Assembly (NCBI RefSeq): GCF_910593845.1
Contig: NZ_CAJVAS010000002.1
Coordinates: 1-64,000 of the forward strand
Direction: 5' to 3'
DNA: 64,000 nucleotides
DNA from: Paenibacillus solanacearum
GTDB taxonomy: Bacteria; Bacillota; Bacilli; Paenibacillales; NBRC-103111
Positions 24,330 to 33,635 of the stretch are shown piece by piece. A program made the position numbers and the translations under genes. The notes below the pieces were generated by a model that was given only the letters and a program-made list of their open reading frames with translations, made no database searches and was not told where the DNA came from. Numbering within the stretch: position 1 is the stretch's first letter; every line of letters begins with the position of its first letter.

Positions 24330-24362
24330 CAAAAACAATAGGCGGGAAACCTATTGTTTTTG
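24330..24362 (-). terminator. Intrinsic terminator overlapping the pgsA stop codon
   Basis: A perfect 13-bp stem (24330-24342 with 24350-24362) with loop CGGGAAA. Its upstream arm includes the last pgsA codons and stop; the downstream arm supplies the T run. Confidence 0.82.
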
Positions 24363-24938
24363 TTCATTCCAGTTAATGACATCCTTGTTTTTCATAAAAT
24401 AATCGAACCCGGAGTACATCGTGATGATCGCCGCCACCCAGCTGGCAAACAGATCGAACCGCACATGGATGAATTCGAAAGGAAAGTTGTTCAGCAAAAG
24501 CGCGATAATCGCGGTAATCTGAACGCCGGTCTTCCATTTCCCCCATTTGCTGGCTGCCACCACCCTGCCTTCCAGCAGCGCGATTTGCCGCAGGCCGGTC
24601 ACGGCGAACTCCCGACTGATGATCACGATGGCCACCCAAGCGCCCAGCTTTCCCATTTCCACGAGAGAAACGAGCACCGCCGATACAAGCAGCTTGTCGG
24701 CAAGCGGATCAAGCAGCTTTCCCAGATTCGTAACCAGCTTCCGTTTCCTTGCAATGTAGCCGTCCAAGCTGTCTGTGCTGGCGGCAACGATAAAGATTAA
24801 CGCTGCGATAATTTGGTTATAGGTAATCGTGAACTGCTCGATCCGGATATGGGGCGTTTTCACATTGACGAGCAGGAAAAACATAATAATCGGAACTAAA
24901 AAAATTCTCGCCAAAGTGATCCGGTTGGCCAGATTCAT
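24351..24938 (-). CDS. pgsA: CDP-diacylglycerol--glycerol-3-phosphate phosphatidyltransferase
   Basis: 195 residues. The CDP-alcohol transferase motif D-x2-DG-x2-AR-x7-9-G-x3-D-x3-D is seen as SLDGYIARKRK followed by GKLLDPLADK. It makes phosphatidylglycerol phosphate for membrane anionic lipids and has several hydrophobic membrane helices. It starts in the ATGA overlap with rimO, so the two are co-translated. Confidence 0.95.
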   Translation of the reverse strand: MNLANRITLARIFLVPIIMFFLLVNVKTPHIRIEQFTITYNQIIAALIFIVAASTDSLDGYIARKRKLVTNLGKLLDPLADKLLVSAVLVSLVEMGKLGAWVAIVIISREFAVTGLRQIALLEGRVVAASKWGKWKTGVQITAIIALLLNNFPFEFIHVRFDLFASWVAAIITMYSGFDYFMKNKDVINWNEQKQ

Positions 24939-26263
24939 GCGACAACCTCCCCGGATAAGTCAAACTCGAACGAGTGCGTAATGCGCACCTTCGCTATTTC
25001 CCCGATATTCAGCTGCGCGCCGCCAACGAACACTTCCCCGTCGATCTCCGGCGCGTCGAATTGCGAGCGCCCGATGTAGACGTCATTGCGGCCGTCGTAT
25101 TTCTCGATCAGCACATCGACCACTTGCCCGATCCGCGAGCTGCCGCGCTCATTCGAAATTTCGCGCTGAATTTCCATCAGCACGTTCTGGCGGTACTCCT
25201 TCACCTCGTCCGGCAGTTGATCCGGCAAACGGGATGCCGGCGTATCCTCTTCCTTGGAGTAAGTGAACACGCCCAGACGGTCAAAACCGACGTCGCGGAC
25301 GAACTGCTTCAAATTCTCGAAATCTTCCTCGGTTTCTCCAGGGAAGCCGACAATGATCGAGGTGCGCAGCGAAACGCCCGGAATCCGCTCCCTGATCTTC
25401 TTGATCAATTCGCGCGCATCGCGCTGGCGTCCCGGACGGCGCATCCGCTTCAGTATGCTGTCCTCGCTGTGCTGCAGCGGCATATCGACGTATTTGCACA
25501 CTTTCGGATTGTTCGCGATCACATCGATCAGCTCGTCCGTGAAAAATCCGGGATACGCATAGTGCAAACGCACCCACTCGATGCCCGGCACTTCACTTAC
25601 TTTATTCATCAGCGTCGGCAGCATGAAGCTGTCGTACAGATCCGTGCCGTAGTTCGTGGAGTCTTGAGCGATCAGGCTGATTTCTTTGACGCCTTGCGAC
25701 GCAAGCTGCTGCACTTCATCCAGCACCGATTCCATGCTGCGGCTGCGGAATTTGCCGCGCATAATCGGTATGCTGCAGAACGTACAGGCGTTGTCGCAGC
25801 CCTCCGCAATTTTGATGTAGGCGGTATATCTTGGCGTTTCCATCCTCCGCGGCAGCTTCTGTTCGTAATTGAACACCGGATTTCCGACGTACACCGGCTT
25901 GCGGCCTTTGAGCGCCTCATCGATAATGCCGTTGATGTTATGAAAATCGCCTGTGCCGACGATGCCGTCGATTTCCGGCATTTCCTTCATCAATTCTTCC
26001 TTGTAGCGCTGCGTCAGGCAGCCCGAAACGATCAAGGCTTTCAGATTCGCGGTTTGTTTCAGTTCCGCCATATCGAGAATCGTATTTACCGACTCTTCTT
26101 TCGCCGCGTCGATAAATCCGCACGTATTTACGATAATGATCGTTGCCTCTTCTTTTTCCGATACAAGGGTGTAGCCGCGCTCGTGAACGAGGCCGGACAT
26201 GATTTCAGAATCGACCAGATTCTTCTCACATCCCAGCGTCACCACTTTAACTTTCTCTGTCAT
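24935..26263 (-). CDS. rimO: Ribosomal protein S12 methylthiotransferase RimO
   Basis: 442 residues, related to miaB in the same window. The N-terminal MTTase cysteines are in TLGCEKNLVDSE, VNTCGFIDAA and VSGCLTQRY. The radical-SAM motif is CDNACTFC, and a TRAM domain closes the protein. It methylthiolates an aspartate of ribosomal protein S12. GGGAGG precedes the ATG at 26263. The length and EKNLVDSE favour RimO over MiaB or MtaB. Confidence 0.95.
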   Translation of the reverse strand: MTEKVKVVTLGCEKNLVDSEIMSGLVHERGYTLVSEKEEATIIIVNTCGFIDAAKEESVNTILDMAELKQTANLKALIVSGCLTQRYKEELMKEMPEIDGIVGTGDFHNINGIIDEALKGRKPVYVGNPVFNYEQKLPRRMETPRYTAYIKIAEGCDNACTFCSIPIMRGKFRSRSMESVLDEVQQLASQGVKEISLIAQDSTNYGTDLYDSFMLPTLMNKVSEVPGIEWVRLHYAYPGFFTDELIDVIANNPKVCKYVDMPLQHSEDSILKRMRRPGRQRDARELIKKIRERIPGVSLRTSIIVGFPGETEEDFENLKQFVRDVGFDRLGVFTYSKEEDTPASRLPDQLPDEVKEYRQNVLMEIQREISNERGSSRIGQVVDVLIEKYDGRNDVYIGRSQFDAPEIDGEVFVGGAQLNIGEIAKVRITHSFEFDLSGEVVA

Positions 26264-26401
26264 GTATAGTCCTCCCAAACGGTTTGAAGCTTTTTCGCAT
26301 GTACTTTTCGTAACAAGTATAATATAAGCCCGTTCGGAGTGTCAAAAGCGGGGAAGCCCCTGCGAATGGATTCATTCCCAAGGGCTTGTACGGCGACGGC
26401 C

Positions 26402-26893
26402 TTATTTGAAATTGTTAAACTGCAGCTCCAGCGGCAAATCGGCTTTGCGCAGCAGTCCCATTACTTGTTGAAGGTCATCTTTACTCTTGCCGGTCACCCG
26501 AATTTGATCGCCTTGAATCTGGCTTTTAACCTTTAATTTGGAGTCGCGAATGAGAATGTTGATCTTTTTCGCATTGTCCTGGTCGATGCCTTGCTTTACT
26601 TTAATGCGCTGGCGCACGGTTCCCGATGCAGCAGGCTCGACCTTGCCGTAGTCCAGGTTTTTAAGGGAAATGCCTCGTTTTGCCATCTTCGATTGCAAAA
26701 TGTCAAGCACGTTCTGAAGCTTGAAATCGTCATCGGACACGACGACAAGCTCTTCCTTCTCCAGCGCAATGCTGCTCTTGCTGCCTTTGAAGTCAAATCG
26801 GGTGGCGATCTCCTTCTCGGCCTGATTGATGGCGTTCGCTAACTCTTGCGTATCCAGCTTGGACACGATATCGAATGAATTTTCACTGCTCAC
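26402..26893 (-). CDS. yajQ: YajQ-family nucleotide-binding protein
   Basis: 163 residues, the standard family length. The start is GTG at 26893, read as [14 protein letters not shown], after AGGAAAGGGG. The core has [20 protein letters not shown] and the ending [15 protein letters not shown]. The fold is two RRM-like domains that bind nucleotides; cyclic-di-GMP binding is known for some members, but it is untested here. Confidence 0.95.
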   Translation of the reverse strand: MSSENSFDIVSKLDTQELANAINQAEKEIATRFDFKGSKSSIALEKEELVVVSDDDFKLQNVLDILQSKMAKRGISLKNLDYGKVEPAASGTVRQRIKVKQGIDQDNAKKINILIRDSKLKVKSQIQGDQIRVTGKSKDDLQQVMGLLRKADLPLELQFNNFK

Positions 26894-26959
26894 GGCGGTG
26901 CCCCTTTCCTTCAAAACGAATTTCAAAATTCGTCTGTTCATCTTTCCAAATATTATAGC

Positions 26960-26996
26960 AAAAAAAGACACGCCAGCACAAAGCTTCGTGTCTTTT
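26960..26996 (-). terminator. Intrinsic terminator after the rodZ-like gene
   Basis: A 10-bp AAAAGACACG/CGTGTCTTTT stem (26963-26972 with 26987-26996), followed by a T run on the minus strand. Confidence 0.85.
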
Positions 26997-27016
26997 CCTA
27001 TAGCACAACTGCACGC

Positions 27017-27877
27017 TTACAGCTGCGCGAACTCGATCTGCAGCTTCTTGACGTTCGCTGCGTCGCCTACAATGACCGGCGTACCGTTAATTTTAAGTTC
27101 CACGGCATTCGCTTTGCCGAATATCATATACGCCGCATTGTCCAGCTCCCATGTCTTCGTATTGCCGTTCTGGAACGTTCCCTGTTCCACCATTTGCTTG
27201 GTAGCGCCGAGGGAATCGAGCTGAATCCAGCAAGCGTCGCCGCTGATGTTCATCTCGATCTTCAATTTCTTCGTATTGGATACGGTATAATAATCGGTAC
27301 CCCGGTCGCTTTTCACCAGCTTCACTTCCATGGCCGGCGGCGGAGGCGTTTCCGGCGGTTTCTCCGGCGGCTTGCTCTCGGCCAGCGCAGTGGTACCGGA
27401 ACCGCCTTCGGTCTGAGGCGCAGGCGCAGACGGCTCCGTTTTATCGGTCAGCTTCTTGGACTGTTCTTGCTGTGCATCATTGGCCGCGCCGCCTACATAG
27501 CTTTGATTAATGTAGTAATAGATGATCCCGAGGATCAGCACGACGAACGAAATCATCATCACGTTCGATGCCCATTTTCCGATGCGCTCCGTATTGCGGG
27601 TCGTTCGTTTGGTGCGGATCGGTTCGATATGCTCAGGCTCCGGCGATGGGATCACGTTCTGGTACAAGCGAAGCACTTCGTTCGGATCGAGACCCACCGC
27701 CTCGGCATAGCTCTTAATAAAAGCGCGGACGTAGAAGTTGCCGGGCATAATTTTGTAGTCGCCTTCTTCAATCGCTTCCAAGTACCGCTTGCGTATTTTC
27801 GTTGTTTCTTGCAAATCATCCAGTGAAATCTTATTTTCCATCCTGGCTTTTCTAAGCAGCTGTCCAAGGTCGGACAC
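27017..27877 (-). CDS. ymfM: RodZ-like protein (YmfM), HTH-TM-DUF4115
   Basis: 286 residues. It has an N-terminal helix-turn-helix of the HTH_25 type (LGQLLRKARMENKISLDDLQ), one membrane segment (about 110-132), a Pro/Glu-rich linker, and a C-terminal beta domain (DUF4115). This is the RodZ layout, which links MreB to the membrane for cell shape. The start is taken as GTG at 27877 on spacing from GAAGGGG; a GTG at 27886 overlaps the site, so the start is uncertain by three codons. Confidence 0.85.
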   Translation of the reverse strand: MSDLGQLLRKARMENKISLDDLQETTKIRKRYLEAIEEGDYKIMPGNFYVRAFIKSYAEAVGLDPNEVLRLYQNVIPSPEPEHIEPIRTKRTTRNTERIGKWASNVMMISFVVLILGIIYYYINQSYVGGAANDAQQEQSKKLTDKTEPSAPAPQTEGGSGTTALAESKPPEKPPETPPPPAMEVKLVKSDRGTDYYTVSNTKKLKIEMNISGDACWIQLDSLGATKQMVEQGTFQNGNTKTWELDNAAYMIFGKANAVELKINGTPVIVGDAANVKKLQIEFAQL

Positions 27878-27943
27878 GTCTTTCACCCCTTCCCGTTCAT
27901 ATGGGAACGATCAAGTAGCGGAGGCAAGCCCCGCTTCCAAATC

Positions 27944-28735
27944 TTAATAATCGTCGAATCCGCTGGTGAACGTTTCGTACGTAATCTCTTCGTCCGGCGT
28001 ATTGCGCAGCTCTACGATGCAATCGAAATGATCGTACGTATACTGCGATTCGCGAATGAAAATATCCGGATGCTCGATGACTTTCGTCGACGGCATGGCC
28101 ATAATTTCTTGCAGCAGCGCGTGGTGCTTCTCGTTGGAGCGAAGCGTCGATACGATGCCGTCGATAATAAAGACGTTGTTCGGGGTCATCTCGTCCTCGG
28201 AAAGCTGGCTGCGCACCGTTTGCCGAAGCAGCGTAGAAGAAACGAACGTCCAGCGCTTGTTCGAGCAGACGCTGCCGGCAATAATCGATTCGGTTTTGCC
28301 CACGCGCGGCATGCCCCGCAATCCTACGACGCGGTTGCCGTCCCTCTTGAACAGCTCGCCCAAAAAATCGACAAGCAGACCCAATTCGTCGCGAGTAAAC
28401 CGGAACGTCTTGCGATCGTCCGAATCCCGTTCGATATAGCGGCCGTGGCGAACCGCCAAAATATCGACCAGCTTCGGAGGTCTTAAGGCAGTAATAGTTA
28501 TATTATCCACCTTTTTCAACATTTTACCCATAAGTTCAATTTTTTCTTCATCATTGGTTTGCAAAAGCAACCCTCGGGTACGGTCTTCCACCCCGTTGAT
28601 CGTCACGATATTAATATCGAGCATCCCCATCAGCGAAGCGATGTCGCCAAGCAGACCGGGGCGGTTTTTATGAATACGGTATTCCATATACCATTGTTTC
28701 ATTTCATTCGAGTGGCTGTTCACTTCTGGGATCAT
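27944..28735 (-). CDS. ymfK: YmfK-type protein (DUF3388) with ACT and P-loop-like motif
   Basis: 263 residues. The N-terminal third resembles an ACT domain (EYRIHKNRPGLLGDIASLMG). The middle carries GMPRVGKTES, which fits a Walker A pattern, and NNVFIIDGIVS, which could be a Walker B strand. The family is found in Bacilli in this cluster and its function is not known to me. The start at 28735 has GGAG 11 bases upstream; an upstream TTG is too close to that site. Confidence 0.82.
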   Translation of the reverse strand: MIPEVNSHSNEMKQWYMEYRIHKNRPGLLGDIASLMGMLDINIVTINGVEDRTRGLLLQTNDEEKIELMGKMLKKVDNITITALRPPKLVDILAVRHGRYIERDSDDRKTFRFTRDELGLLVDFLGELFKRDGNRVVGLRGMPRVGKTESIIAGSVCSNKRWTFVSSTLLRQTVRSQLSEDEMTPNNVFIIDGIVSTLRSNEKHHALLQEIMAMPSTKVIEHPDIFIRESQYTYDHFDCIVELRNTPDEEITYETFTSGFDDY

Positions 28736-28823
28736 AGTAACCAAGTCTCCGTTCTAATTTTGTCAGTTGTTACGAAAATATTCTACAATATTCGCCAAAC
28801 TCCTCCCTAGGGACAAAATAAAG

Positions 28824-29660
28824 TTACAAATTCTTTACGATCTTTACTTCATTGTCCGCATAAGGCTGATTGCCGGGCTTCCAGCTTCTATTTTGCATCA
28901 TGTCGAGCAATCCTGACAGGATGGCATCCCACTGCTGTTCGACGCCGGTAGCGGCCATATTGACGATCGGTATCGACAAATTTTTCAAACGGTTCATGGC
29001 CGCTTGTTCGAGCGTTGCGTAAGTGACAATCCAGCTTGCTCCATGCTGCCGCGCCTGAAATTGAAACTGGGGATACCAGCCTTCGGCATCCGTCAGCGTT
29101 ATGTATTCGGCTTCCTCGGAGGGAGCCCAATCCGATGGAATCGGCTTGGTCGATTGCGTAACCCATTCGATGATTCGCCCGGAGACAAGCTGCTGGCGTA
29201 CCCATACGTCCCATTCGGCATGCAGCCGTGCCTGAGGCACCTGCTTCAGCATGATGTGGTCGAATGGCACCGCCGTCGCCTCCTGCGCCGGCAGGTCGTC
29301 AAGCATAATCCATTTTCGGCTGGTGACTTGCTGTGCCGTCGGCAGCACACTCTCCATCAGCGCGTGGCCGATCACTACAATATAATCGTACGGAACGGAT
29401 TTGATTTTATCCCACTGCGCTTCCGACAGTTCGCTCGTATCGCTCATCCATTCGAAGGCAATGTGGTTCGTATCTCTCCATTTCACCAGGGAAGCGTTCA
29501 GCTTGCTTTTCGCCGCATCCGGGAATGCAGAGCCGGTAATGACCAATAAGGAAGACTTGCTTTGCAATAGCTGCGGATCGATTGCGGGAATGTGTTTGCC
29601 GCAGGCCGCTAGCATTACTAAGATACATATGCAGACAACGATCGTTTTTGCCAATCTCAT
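28824..29660 (-). CDS. Lipoprotein, possibly BMP/Med-like
   Basis: 278 residues with a lipoprotein signal: basic N-terminus, hydrophobic TIVVCICILVMLAAC and a LAAC lipobox at residue 20. The stretch YDYIVVIGHALMESVLPTAQ followed by RKWIMLDD resembles the ligand-binding half of the basic membrane protein (Bmp/PnrA/Med) family, so it may be a periplasmic-fold lipoprotein. That match is by eye. It sits inside the ymf cluster, between the DUF3388 and DUF3243 genes; I do not recall a lipoprotein at this spot in Bacillus. AGGTAGGA lies eight bases before the ATG. Confidence 0.7.
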   Translation of the reverse strand: MRLAKTIVVCICILVMLAACGKHIPAIDPQLLQSKSSLLVITGSAFPDAAKSKLNASLVKWRDTNHIAFEWMSDTSELSEAQWDKIKSVPYDYIVVIGHALMESVLPTAQQVTSRKWIMLDDLPAQEATAVPFDHIMLKQVPQARLHAEWDVWVRQQLVSGRIIEWVTQSTKPIPSDWAPSEEAEYITLTDAEGWYPQFQFQARQHGASWIVTYATLEQAAMNRLKNLSIPIVNMAATGVEQQWDAILSGLLDMMQNRSWKPGNQPYADNEVKIVKNL

Positions 29661-29726
29661 GAATCTTTTCCTACCTCTTTCCGCTTATGGACAAAATGTG
29701 ATTTCATTATAGCAGAAATCGTAAGG

Positions 29727-29748
29727 AAAAGCCCCCTTGGCAGGAGGC
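29727..29748 (-). terminator. Intrinsic terminator after ymfJ
   Basis: GCCTCCT (29742-29748 on the minus strand) pairs with AGGGGGC (29731-29737) and is followed by TTTTCCTT. One G-T pair is included. Confidence 0.68.
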
Positions 29749-29768
29749 TTCAAATAATAGCGTATAAG

Positions 29769-30023
29769 TTAGGCGTTGGCTTTGGCCAGCTTGACCATCG
29801 CTGTGGCCAGCACTTTGCGTTCTTGCTCGTCGCATACGTCCCACAGCTCTTTAAGCACACGCTCTTCTTTGTTTTCCGGGTCGATTTTATCGGACAAAAA
29901 TTCACCGATCTGGAAGGCGAGATTGGAGATCGTTTCTTCCGTCATACCCGCTTGTTCAGCTTGCTTCACACGTTCACCCAAAAATTCTTTCCAGCGTTCA
30001 AATACTTTCAGCACTGTGGCCAT
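29769..30023 (-). CDS. ymfJ: YmfJ-type protein (DUF3243)
   Basis: 84 residues. It reads MATVLKVFERWKEFLGERVK, then IGEFLSDKIDPENKEERVLK. This is the DUF3243 pattern, a short helical cytosolic protein of unknown function. AAAGGAGG lies just upstream of the ATG at 30023; a longer frame to 30089 lacks a site. Confidence 0.9.
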   Translation of the reverse strand: MATVLKVFERWKEFLGERVKQAEQAGMTEETISNLAFQIGEFLSDKIDPENKEERVLKELWDVCDEQERKVLATAMVKLAKANA

Positions 30024-30194
30024 GCTCGATTCCTCCTTTGGTTTGTTGATCGCCGCAGATCGGCTGCGTTTGGCACGCAGCACGAGCATACGTGGTCGTT
30101 ACAAAGTTAATGTTCGCTAAAGGAGCGGAATTTATTCTGACGGCACACCTTCTTGCTTAGGCAAAGATCGCTGGAAATGATGCCATTGCTCGGG

Positions 30195-30953
30195 TCAAGT
30201 AAGAAAACCGCCGTTCGGGCTTATGATTTGCCCCGTAATATAGCTGGATTCCGGCAGGGCGAGAAAATAAACGAGCGAGGCGATTTCATCGGGCTGAGCA
30301 AACCGGCCCAGCGGAATTTCGTTCTCGATGGCTGCTTTTTCCTGCTGGTCAAAGCCGGCCATCATCGCCGTATCCACCACGCCGGGCGCAACCGCATTCA
30401 CGGTGACGCCGGAAGGGGCGAGCTCCTTCGCCAGCGCTTTGGTGAAAGCATTGATGCCCCCCTTGGCGGTGGAATAAGCCACTTCGCACGAGGCTCCGGC
30501 AATGCCCCAAATCGATGAGACATTGATGATCCGGCCGTATTTTTGCGAAATCATCGGCTTCATGAACTGCTGCGTCATCAGAAACGTGCCTTTCAGGTTA
30601 ATGCTCATCAGCTCGTCCCACTGCGCCTCGGTCATATCCGATAGCAAGCCGTAATGGGCGATCCCCGCATTATTGACTAAAATATCCGGAATCATCCCGT
30701 GATGCTCCAGCTTCTCGCGCATCCGTTCGATCTGTTCCAGCGAGCGCAAATCGGCAGTGACCGTCAGCACGCGCGAGCCTTGCTTCATGCAGCTGCGGGC
30801 AATTTCGTTGGCAGCCTCATGCGATTGCAAATAATGAATGATAATGTTCATGCCGACGGAGGCAAAACGATGGGCGATCGCCGCGCCAATGCCGCGGCTC
30901 GCCCCCGTAATCAATACCGTTTGCTCCGTAAACGGCTTCGGATGATTCGTCAC
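30195..30953 (-). CDS. ymfI: Short-chain dehydrogenase (FabG-like, YmfI)
   Basis: 252 residues. The cofactor motif is TGASRGIG, NNAGIAHYG follows, and the catalytic triad is in NVSSIWG with YSTAKGG. It looks like a 3-oxoacyl-ACP reductase, but no fatty-acid genes are adjacent, so its substrate is open. It starts in a 4-nt ATGA overlap with the upstream M16 peptidase gene, indicating translational coupling. Confidence 0.9.
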   Translation of the reverse strand: MTNHPKPFTEQTVLITGASRGIGAAIAHRFASVGMNIIIHYLQSHEAANEIARSCMKQGSRVLTVTADLRSLEQIERMREKLEHHGMIPDILVNNAGIAHYGLLSDMTEAQWDELMSINLKGTFLMTQQFMKPMISQKYGRIINVSSIWGIAGASCEVAYSTAKGGINAFTKALAKELAPSGVTVNAVAPGVVDTAMMAGFDQQEKAAIENEIPLGRFAQPDEIASLVYFLALPESSYITGQIISPNGGFLT

Positions 30954-32236
30954 TTCGCTTCACTGGTCACAAGCGAGACCGCCATCTGGTTCCAGTTAAA
31001 ATGCTGCTTCAATAATTCGTTCACGTCCTCTATCGTCAAGCTTTCGTACACCGGCAAAATATCGAACAGATCGACCCCTTTGAACCGGTATTGCGTAAAC
31101 TGGTTGGCAATCGCTTCCGGTGAGTTCAACAGCCGCAGGAAGGCACCGATTTTTTTCTTCTTGCTGCGCTCGAAGTCGGCCGCATTCACGCCCGTTGCCT
31201 TCACTTTATCGATCTCTTCCCGAACCATGGCAATCATCTGTTCGGGATCCTTCGTGTCGCCGCCGAGGACGGAAAACGCATAGCCCTCGGCAATGTTGTA
31301 TTCGGAACCGAAGTTATCCGAAATCAACTGCTCGTCGTACAGCTTCTGATAAATGGCCGAGCTGGGGCTAAGGAGCAGATCGAGCAGCACTTTCATCGCA
31401 AGCTCCCGCTTCAGCATCGGAGTACCGCGCAGCGGCTGATCCGGCTCCTTGCAGCCGAACAAGCATTTGGGCAATGACACGGGCAGCACGGTGACTTTCT
31501 TCGGCTCTTTGACCGATGCCGGTTCATCCTCGAAGTAACGATGAATCGTCCCTTGCGGACCGTACGACTTGCCGTTCTGGTTCGCCCGGACCAGCTCCAT
31601 GATCTCTTCGGCATTCACCCCGCCGACGACGAACAGAATCATATTGCTCGGATGATAAAACGTATGGTAGCAATCGTACAGCATTTCTTTCGTAATCTTC
31701 GCAATGGATTCGATCGTCCCCGCGATGTCGATATGAACCGGATGCTTGTGATACATCGTTTCGATCAAGCCGAAATACGAGCGCCAGTCAGGATTGTCCT
31801 CGTACATTTTGATTTCCTGGCCAATAATGCCTTTTTCCTTCTCGACGTTCGCATCGGTGAAATAAGGATTTTGCACAAAATCGATCAGCGTGGATAAATT
31901 TTCTTTAATTTGTCCGGTCGCGGAAAACAAATAGGCTGTGCGATCGAAGCTCGTAAACGCGTTCGCCGAGGCGCCCTGCGCAGCAAACACCGAGAAGATA
32001 TCGCCTGTCGGCTCTTCGAACATTTTATGCTCCAGAAAATGGGCGATGCCGTCCGGAACATGCTGCTTCGTTCCGCCTTCCACTTGGAACGTGTTGTCGA
32101 TCGAACCGTATTTGGTTGTGAACGTCGCGTATGTTTTCTGAAATCCTTCTTTGGGCAAAACGACGACCGTCAGCCCATTCGGAAGCTGCTCCGTATAGAG
32201 CGTCTCGCGTACGTGAGGATAAGGGACGACTTGCAT
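30950..32236 (-). CDS. ymfH: M16-family zinc metallopeptidase (YmfH, active-type)
   Basis: 428 residues. The inverted zinc motif H-x2-E-H is present in AHFLEHKMFEEP. The downstream glutamate region and the C-terminal M16 half are intact. It is paired with the gene just upstream, which lacks the motif; such pairs form heterodimers in other M16 proteins (mitochondrial processing peptidase type). The start ATG directly follows the upstream stop codon. Confidence 0.92.
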   Translation of the reverse strand: MQVVPYPHVRETLYTEQLPNGLTVVVLPKEGFQKTYATFTTKYGSIDNTFQVEGGTKQHVPDGIAHFLEHKMFEEPTGDIFSVFAAQGASANAFTSFDRTAYLFSATGQIKENLSTLIDFVQNPYFTDANVEKEKGIIGQEIKMYEDNPDWRSYFGLIETMYHKHPVHIDIAGTIESIAKITKEMLYDCYHTFYHPSNMILFVVGGVNAEEIMELVRANQNGKSYGPQGTIHRYFEDEPASVKEPKKVTVLPVSLPKCLFGCKEPDQPLRGTPMLKRELAMKVLLDLLLSPSSAIYQKLYDEQLISDNFGSEYNIAEGYAFSVLGGDTKDPEQMIAMVREEIDKVKATGVNAADFERSKKKKIGAFLRLLNSPEAIANQFTQYRFKGVDLFDILPVYESLTIEDVNELLKQHFNWNQMAVSLVTSEAK

Positions 32237-33541
32237 TTAGGCTTCCCCCTTTTTATCGCGCAAAAAATAAACGGTATCCAGTTCCACTTGCGCTGCCATT
32301 TCCTGAATGCGGCTTTTGTCGATCGCTTCGACCGCTTCAATCAAAGCGGGAACGGTGCGGCTGGCTCCCGACAAGATGTTGTTGAAATCGAAGGAGATCA
32401 GCTCGAATGCGGAATCCTGCAGCTCGCGCAGATGGCTCGTGATCATTGCCTTGGTCTGCTGCAGCTCGGTGTCGCTGATCCGGCCTTCTCTCATCGCCTG
32501 AAGCTGTTCCTTGATGATGGTAACGGCTTTCTCGTAATTGCCGATCTCAATGCCCGACTGAATCGTCAAGATGCCCTTGTGGCCGTCCAGGCGGGAAGAA
32601 GCGTAGTAGGCCAGGCTTTCTTTCTCGCGCACGTTTGTAAACAGTTTCGAATGCGGATAGCCGCCCAGAATGCCGTTATACATTAATGCGGCTGCATACG
32701 ATTCGTCGCCATAGGAAGTGTTGATGCGCAGCCCCATATTCAACTTGCCTTGATTGACATCGATGCGTTCCACGACTTCCTTGATTTGCGCCACATTGCG
32801 GTGCTCCGATTTTCTGGAATAGGCCGCCGATGTGCCGCTATGCACGTGAAAATAACGCTCGATCAGCGGAAGCACCTGCTGCAAATTCGTATGCCCGACG
32901 ACGTAAATATCGATCGGCGAGTTTTGCAAAAACGAACGGTAGCGGTCCATGAGGGTATCGGCGTCAATGTGCGGCAAATCTGCGATTTTGCCGAGCGGAT
33001 GCAGCTTGTAGGGCTCTTCGCTGCACATCTCTTCGATGCAGCGCTCCGCGGCGTAACGGATTTTGTCGTTCACGATGGCTTCCAGCCGTTTTTGCAGCGT
33101 CGTCTTCTCCGATTCGACGTACTTCTTCACGAATGTATCGCCTTCAAGCGCCGGCTGCGTCACCGCCTGGCCAAGAAATTCAACCGCCTGCTCCAATAGC
33201 GATTCGCTGCTCGAGACGAATGCGTCCTGGATGACATCCATGCGGAACTGTACCATCTGATAATCGCCACGCTTGTAAATATCGAAGCCGAAGCCGGCAC
33301 CGTACAAATTATCGAGCTGCTCGCGGAACCGTTTCGTCTCAGGGTAGGCCTGGCTGCCTCTGCGCAGCACGAACGGAATGAGCGCCGTCGCCGTCACCGT
33401 ATCTTCCTCCAGCGGGCATCCGATATAGACGGAAATCGCGAATGTTTTGAACTGCTGTGTAGGAAGCACGTGAACGCGTATATTGCCCGACGTACCGCGC
33501 TCGAAATGTATTTGCTTCAAAGGCGAAACAACTCCCTTCAT
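32237..33541 (-). CDS. ymfF: M16-family peptidase homologue without zinc motif (YmfF)
   Basis: 434 residues, with a full M16 fold by length and pattern. Where H-x2-E-H should be there is only IPFVLRRGSQAYPE, so it is not expected to cleave peptides. It probably serves as the regulatory half of a YmfF-YmfH pair. GGAAGG lies 12 bases before the ATG at 33541; the exact start is less certain. Confidence 0.9.
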   Translation of the reverse strand: MKGVVSPLKQIHFERGTSGNIRVHVLPTQQFKTFAISVYIGCPLEEDTVTATALIPFVLRRGSQAYPETKRFREQLDNLYGAGFGFDIYKRGDYQMVQFRMDVIQDAFVSSSESLLEQAVEFLGQAVTQPALEGDTFVKKYVESEKTTLQKRLEAIVNDKIRYAAERCIEEMCSEEPYKLHPLGKIADLPHIDADTLMDRYRSFLQNSPIDIYVVGHTNLQQVLPLIERYFHVHSGTSAAYSRKSEHRNVAQIKEVVERIDVNQGKLNMGLRINTSYGDESYAAALMYNGILGGYPHSKLFTNVREKESLAYYASSRLDGHKGILTIQSGIEIGNYEKAVTIIKEQLQAMREGRISDTELQQTKAMITSHLRELQDSAFELISFDFNNILSGASRTVPALIEAVEAIDKSRIQEMAAQVELDTVYFLRDKKGEA

Positions 33542-33589
33542 AGTCCGTGATTACCTTCCTTTCATAACTATTCCATTATATTCCTCCAG

Positions 33590-33625
33590 AAATAGAAGAA
33601 GCAACCTTCGGAACAGGTTACTTCT
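33590..33625 (-). terminator. Probable terminator after sleB
   Basis: AGAAGTAACCT on the minus strand pairs with AGGTTGCTTCT (33597-33607 with 33615-33625), followed by a weak T-rich stretch (TCTATTTC). Confidence 0.6.
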
Positions 33626-33635
33626 ATCCAATGCC

